Notes under the pieces: generated by a model | What the model was told of the DNA's origin: nothing | The model's input: the letters and a program-made list of their open reading frames with translations, nothing else | Databases searched by the model: none | DNA from: Mayfieldus sp963781495 | Lineage (GTDB): Bacteria; Actinomycetota; Thermoleophilia; Solirubrobacterales; 70-9 | Assembly: GCA_963781495.1 (NCBI GenBank) | Contig: CAWAFX010000001.1 | Location: 1 to 64,000, forward strand | Reading direction: 5' to 3' | Length of the DNA: 64,000 nt | Shown here: positions 60,649 through 64,000 of the stretch, in pieces | Layout of the letters: the number at the start of each line of letters is the position of its first letter | Numbering within the stretch: position 1 is the stretch's first letter | Made by a program: the position numbers and the translations under genes

Positions 60649-61266
60649 ATGTCCGGCAACCGAATCCGCTCCTTGCTTGGACTAGCAGCGAGCTGCGTGG
60701 GTCTGATCGCCCTGCTCGCCGTGCCCAGCGGTGCGGCGGCCAAGGATCGCAACCACGATCGCATCCCCGACCGCTGGGAGAAGGCCCACCGCCTCTCCCT
60801 GCAGGTCAACCAGGCCCATCGCGACCAGGATCGCGACCAGCTCGACAACCGGGATGAGTTCCTGGCCGGCGACAACCCGCGCGACGCCGACAGCGACAAC
60901 GACGGCACCGAGGACGGCAACGAGAACGCCGGCCGCGTCGCCTCGTTCGACGCCGCAAGCGGCCGCCTGGTGATCAACCTGTTCGGCGGTGACACGCTGA
61001 GCGGCCAGGTAGACAGCCAGACCGAGATCGAGTGTGACAACCAGAACGAGAACGAGAACGAGGCCAACGACCAGAACGACGGTCGGGTCGCCCGCGATGG
61101 CGGTGGCGACAATTCCGGGCCCGGCAGCGAGGACTCCGGACCGGGGAACGACGGCAACGCCAATTGCACGACCGCCGACCTGACACCCGGCGCGGTGGTC
61201 GACGAGGCCGAATTGCACACCGAGGGCGGCATGGCCGTCTTCGAGAAGGTCGAGCTCGGCAGCTAG
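60649..61266 (+). CDS. Secreted protein with thrombospondin type-3-like calcium repeats
   Basis: 205 residues. Signal peptide (LLGLAASCVGLIALLAVPSGAAA). Residues 33-85 hold Asp/Asn-rich loops (DRNHDRIPDRWEKAH, DRDQLDNRDEFLAGDNPRDADSDNDGTEDGNENAG) of the TSP type-3/EF-hand-like calcium-binding kind; a beta region with FDAASGRLVINLFGG and a Cys pair follow. GGAGGGAAAAGCC precedes ATG 60649. Located directly after the sigma gene under a shared upstream element, so likely a target. Confidence 0.8.
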   Translation: MSGNRIRSLLGLAASCVGLIALLAVPSGAAAKDRNHDRIPDRWEKAHRLSLQVNQAHRDQDRDQLDNRDEFLAGDNPRDADSDNDGTEDGNENAGRVASFDAASGRLVINLFGGDTLSGQVDSQTEIECDNQNENENEANDQNDGRVARDGGGDNSGPGSEDSGPGNDGNANCTTADLTPGAVVDEAELHTEGGMAVFEKVELGS

Positions 61267-61290
61267 CCAGGGGTAGGGACCAGCAGCTGA

Positions 61291-61316
61291 GAAGGGCGGC
61301 CCGCGGGCCGCCCTTC
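61291..61316. terminator. 12-bp hairpin between convergent genes
   Basis: GAAGGGCGGCCC, GC, GGGCCGCCCTTC, then TTCTTCC. Follows the calcium-repeat gene and lies just before the polA stop, so it can act on both. Confidence 0.75.
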
Positions 61317-61323
61317 TTCTTCC

Positions 61324-63984
61324 CTACTTGGCGACCAGCCAGTCCCTGCCGATCCCGATGTCCACCTCGAGCTCCGGGTCGAGGTCGTAGGCGCGGCACA
61401 TCTCGGTCCGGACCAGGGGCTCGGCGGCCTCCATCTCGGCGCTCGGCCCCTCGAACAGCAGCTCGTCGTGGATCTGCAGGATCAGCCGCGTTCTCTGCCC
61501 GCCCTCGCGCAGGGCCACCTGGCAGCGGACCATCGCCACCTTGATGATGTCGGCGGCGCTGCCCTGGATGACCGTGTTGACCGCCAGCCGCTCGCCGAGC
61601 CGCCGCGTCTGCACGTTTCCCGACCGCAGCTCCGGAATCGGGCGCCGGCGCCCCATCAGCGTCGTCACGTAGCCGTCAGCCTGGGCGCGTTCGATCGTCT
61701 CCTCGCGAAACGCCCGCACCGCGGGGAATCGCTCCAGGTAGCGGGCGACGAACTCCTCTCCCTCGGCACGCGGGATCGCCAGCCGGTCGGCGAGCCCGAA
61801 GCCGGTCAGCCCGTAGACGATCCCGAAGTTGACCATCTTCGCCTTCGAGCGCTGGCCGATGTCGACCTCGTCGCGCTCGATGTCGAAGACCTCGGCCGCG
61901 GTGGCGGCGTGGACGTCGTCGCCGGCCTCGAAGACCTCCTTCAGGACCGGCTCGTCGGCGACGTGGGCGAGGACGCGCAGCTCGACCTGGCTGTAGTCGG
62001 CGGAGAGCAATCGCTCTCCGCGGGCGGCGACGAAGCAGGAGCGAAGCGGGCGCCCGAGCTCGGTGCGGATCGGGATGTTCTGCAAGTTGGGGTTGGTGCT
62101 CGAGAGACGCCCGGTCGTCGTCGCCGCCTGGTTGAAGGTCGTGTGGATGCGGCCCGTGTCGGGGTCGATCAGGTCGGGCAGGGTGTCGAGGTAGGTGCTC
62201 TTGAGCTTCGTCAGTTCGCGCCAGCTCTCGATTTTTTCGACGATCGGGTGCTCCTCGCGGATCTGGGCCAGCACCCGGGCGTCGGTCGAGAAGCCGGTCT
62301 TGCCGCGCCGCTTGCGGGTCAGGCTGAGCTCCTCGAAGAGCACCTGCGCCACCTGTTGGGGAGATCCGATCGTGAACTCGTGACCGGCCAGATCGTGGAT
62401 CTCGGACTCGAGCTTCGCGATCTCCTCTTCGAAGCCGGCCCCGATCTCGTGCAGCCGCTCCGGGTCCATCTTTACCCCCTCGCGCTCCATCGCCGCCAGC
62501 ACCTCGACCAGCGGCAGCTCGACCTCGCGCAGGAGGGTCTCCAGTCCCCACTCGGCCAGGCGTGGGCGCTGCAGCTCGGTCAGCTCGGCGACCAGGCGCG
62601 CCTCCTCGGGCGGCTCCAGCGCCGCCTCGATCTCCTCCCCCAGCTCCAGCTGACCGTCGCCGTCGGTTCCGTCGCCGTTCCCGCTCAGCGCCTCCAGTTG
62701 CTCGCTGGTGCCCTCGGAGAGCCCGATCCCCGCATCGGCGGCGAGCTCGACGAGGTCGTAGTTGCGACGCGCGGGGTCGATCAGGTAGGCGCCCAGCATC
62801 GTGTCATGCTCGATGCCCAGCTCGACCCCCGCCTCGGCGGCGCCGGCCAGCAAGCCATGACGGCCTCCGCCCAGCGACTTGGCGTCGTGGGCGAGCAGTG
62901 GATGCGCCGCAATCTCGGCCGCGAACTCCTTCATGCCCTCGTGCTCCCCGGTCAGCAGCTGTTGCCCGTCGGCCGCGGCCCAGCGCCCGCCGTCCAGGGC
63001 CAGCGCCACCGGGCCTTCGGCGAGGTCGGCCGGCTTTCCCTCGAGGGCGTCGACCTCGACCTCGCGCGCGACCCTGCGCCCGGGGACCAGGGCTCCGTCG
63101 GGCAGACCCTCCTCGAGCCGTTCGAGGATCACCCGCAGCTCGAACTCGCGCGAGAACTCGCGCAGGCTGGAGCGGTCGGGCTCGGATCCCATCAGCTCGT
63201 CGAGGTCGAGCCCGGTGTCGATGTCGAAGTGCATCGTCGCCAGCTGCTTCGAGACCCGGGCGTCGTCGGCGTGCTCGGTCAGGTTCTGCTTGCGCTTGGC
63301 GCCGGAGATCTTGTCGACGCTGGCCAGCACCTCCTCCAGGGAGCCGAACTCCTGCAGCAGCTGGGCCGCGGTCTTGTCGCCGATCCCGGGGACGCCGGGG
63401 ATGTTGTCGGAGGTGTCGCCCTTGAGCCCGATCAGGTCGGTGACCAGCTCCGGCGGCACGCCGTAGCGCTCGATCACCCCCTCGCGGTCGTAGATCTTGG
63501 TGTCGGTGATCCCGCGCGAGGTGGTCATCACCCGCACCCCGTCGGTGACCACCTGGTAGACGTCGCGGTCGCCGGAGACGACCATCACCGCGATCTCCTG
63601 CTCGCGCGCCTGGCGCACCAGCGAGGCGATCACGTCGTCGGCCTCGAAGCCGTCGACCTTGACGTTCTCGAACCCGAAGGCCTCGACCAGAGGCAGCATG
63701 TGCGGCCACTGCTCGGACAGCAGGTCCGGCCGCGGCCGGCGCCCGGCCTTGTACTCCTTGTATTCCTTCTCGCGCCCCGACATGCCGGCGTCCCAGGCGA
63801 CGACCACGGCGGCGGGGTCGTGCTCGGTGATGATCTTCACCAGCATCGAGGCGAAGCCGTAGATCGCGTTCGTCGGCCGCCCGTCGGAGGTCGCGATCGA
63901 TTCCGGCAGGGCGAAGAACGCCCGGTAGGCGAGCGAGTTGCCGTCGATCAGGAAAAGCTCGGGCTTGCCGTCGTTGCTGGCCAC
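61324..63984 (-). CDS. polA: DNA polymerase I
   Basis: 886 residues, GTG start. 5'-3' exonuclease domain intact (FLIDGNSLAYRAFFAL, SGDRDVYQV, GLKGDTSDNIPGVPGIGDKTA). The 3'-5' exonuclease region is degenerate: no DxE at the start (LALDGGRW), no KYD or AEDAD motif, so proofreading is absent, as in Taq-type Pol I. Polymerase domain: DYSQVELRVLAH (motif A), RSKAKMVNFGIVYG (motif B) and QIHDELLFE (motif C) are present. Role in repair and Okazaki processing, next to uvr genes in function. Confidence 0.97.
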   Translation of the reverse strand: MASNDGKPELFLIDGNSLAYRAFFALPESIATSDGRPTNAIYGFASMLVKIITEHDPAAVVVAWDAGMSGREKEYKEYKAGRRPRPDLLSEQWPHMLPLVEAFGFENVKVDGFEADDVIASLVRQAREQEIAVMVVSGDRDVYQVVTDGVRVMTTSRGITDTKIYDREGVIERYGVPPELVTDLIGLKGDTSDNIPGVPGIGDKTAAQLLQEFGSLEEVLASVDKISGAKRKQNLTEHADDARVSKQLATMHFDIDTGLDLDELMGSEPDRSSLREFSREFELRVILERLEEGLPDGALVPGRRVAREVEVDALEGKPADLAEGPVALALDGGRWAAADGQQLLTGEHEGMKEFAAEIAAHPLLAHDAKSLGGGRHGLLAGAAEAGVELGIEHDTMLGAYLIDPARRNYDLVELAADAGIGLSEGTSEQLEALSGNGDGTDGDGQLELGEEIEAALEPPEEARLVAELTELQRPRLAEWGLETLLREVELPLVEVLAAMEREGVKMDPERLHEIGAGFEEEIAKLESEIHDLAGHEFTIGSPQQVAQVLFEELSLTRKRRGKTGFSTDARVLAQIREEHPIVEKIESWRELTKLKSTYLDTLPDLIDPDTGRIHTTFNQAATTTGRLSSTNPNLQNIPIRTELGRPLRSCFVAARGERLLSADYSQVELRVLAHVADEPVLKEVFEAGDDVHAATAAEVFDIERDEVDIGQRSKAKMVNFGIVYGLTGFGLADRLAIPRAEGEEFVARYLERFPAVRAFREETIERAQADGYVTTLMGRRRPIPELRSGNVQTRRLGERLAVNTVIQGSAADIIKVAMVRCQVALREGGQRTRLILQIHDELLFEGPSAEMEAAEPLVRTEMCRAYDLDPELEVDIGIGRDWLVAK

Positions 63985-64000
63985 GGATCGATCATAGGAG

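Overview
The window is GC-rich and densely packed, with many overlapping stop/start pairs (ATGA, GTGA, TTGA) and frequent GTG and TTG starts. Gene content fits a deep-branching actinobacterium, most likely class Thermoleophilia (Solirubrobacterales-like). Pointers are lipoproteins of one local type, secreted proteins with Lys-rich beta-domain tails, a paired TrkA/APC permease cluster, a pan operon with a DUF2520 gene, and K+-independent-type H+-pyrophosphatase. The taxonomic call is inference from style and family content; no rRNA or marker comparison was possible.

Left end (1-4100) looks worn and recombinogenic. The 3' part of a CAU-anticodon tRNA starts the window, and an exact 42-bp copy of its 3' end lies 2.66 kb further on with no 5' half next to it. 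Between and beyond lie one permease gene and several broken genes (DUF4389-like, a beta-propeller tail, a glyoxalase tail). From 4.1 to 8.5 kb there are small genes: msrA, zinc ribbons, a cNMP-binding protein, and a small basic protein with a frameshift.

8.5-13.5 kb holds a heterodimeric ABC exporter with a palindromic operator-like site, followed by two paralogous lipoproteins and tRNA-Gln. 13.7-20.2 kb is a minus-strand operon: APC permease with stress-protein tail, small membrane protein, second APC permease (frameshifted), two TrkA-type proteins and a flavin reductase; a potassium transport role is inferred. Upstream of it on the same strand are an FMN 2-hydroxyacid oxidase and the H+-pyrophosphatase.

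23.5-30 kb is a long minus-strand gene string: FmdB-like ribbon, type 4 uracil-DNA glycosylase, tsaE, tsaB, rimI, tsaD (t6A tRNA modification), glutaredoxin-like, rex, glutamate-cysteine ligase-like, and a small helical protein. It joins tRNA modification to thiol/NADH redox sensing. 30.6-33.8 kb is the pantothenate operon (DUF2520 protein, panC, panD, panB) behind a clear -10 box and a three-hairpin leader. 34-46 kb carries a ROK kinase, uvrA (with a LexA-type box upstream), uvrB and small enzymes.

47-61 kb is rich in exported proteins: a PQQ-type sugar dehydrogenase with a PKD domain, two tandem lipoproteins ending in RTX repeats, and an ECF sigma factor fused to a membrane segment and Gly/Ser tail. 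The sigma gene and the neighbouring calcium-repeat protein gene share a 27-bp upstream element. Between and after these come housekeeping genes: a lytic transglycosylase, coaE, rpsA, a geranylgeranyl-reductase-like flavoprotein, and polA at the right end.

The strongest candidates for something new are the membrane-fused sigma factor with its apparent two-gene regulon, a dispersed repeat inside coding sequence that adds the same peptide to unrelated proteins, and the tRNA-bounded relic at the left edge.
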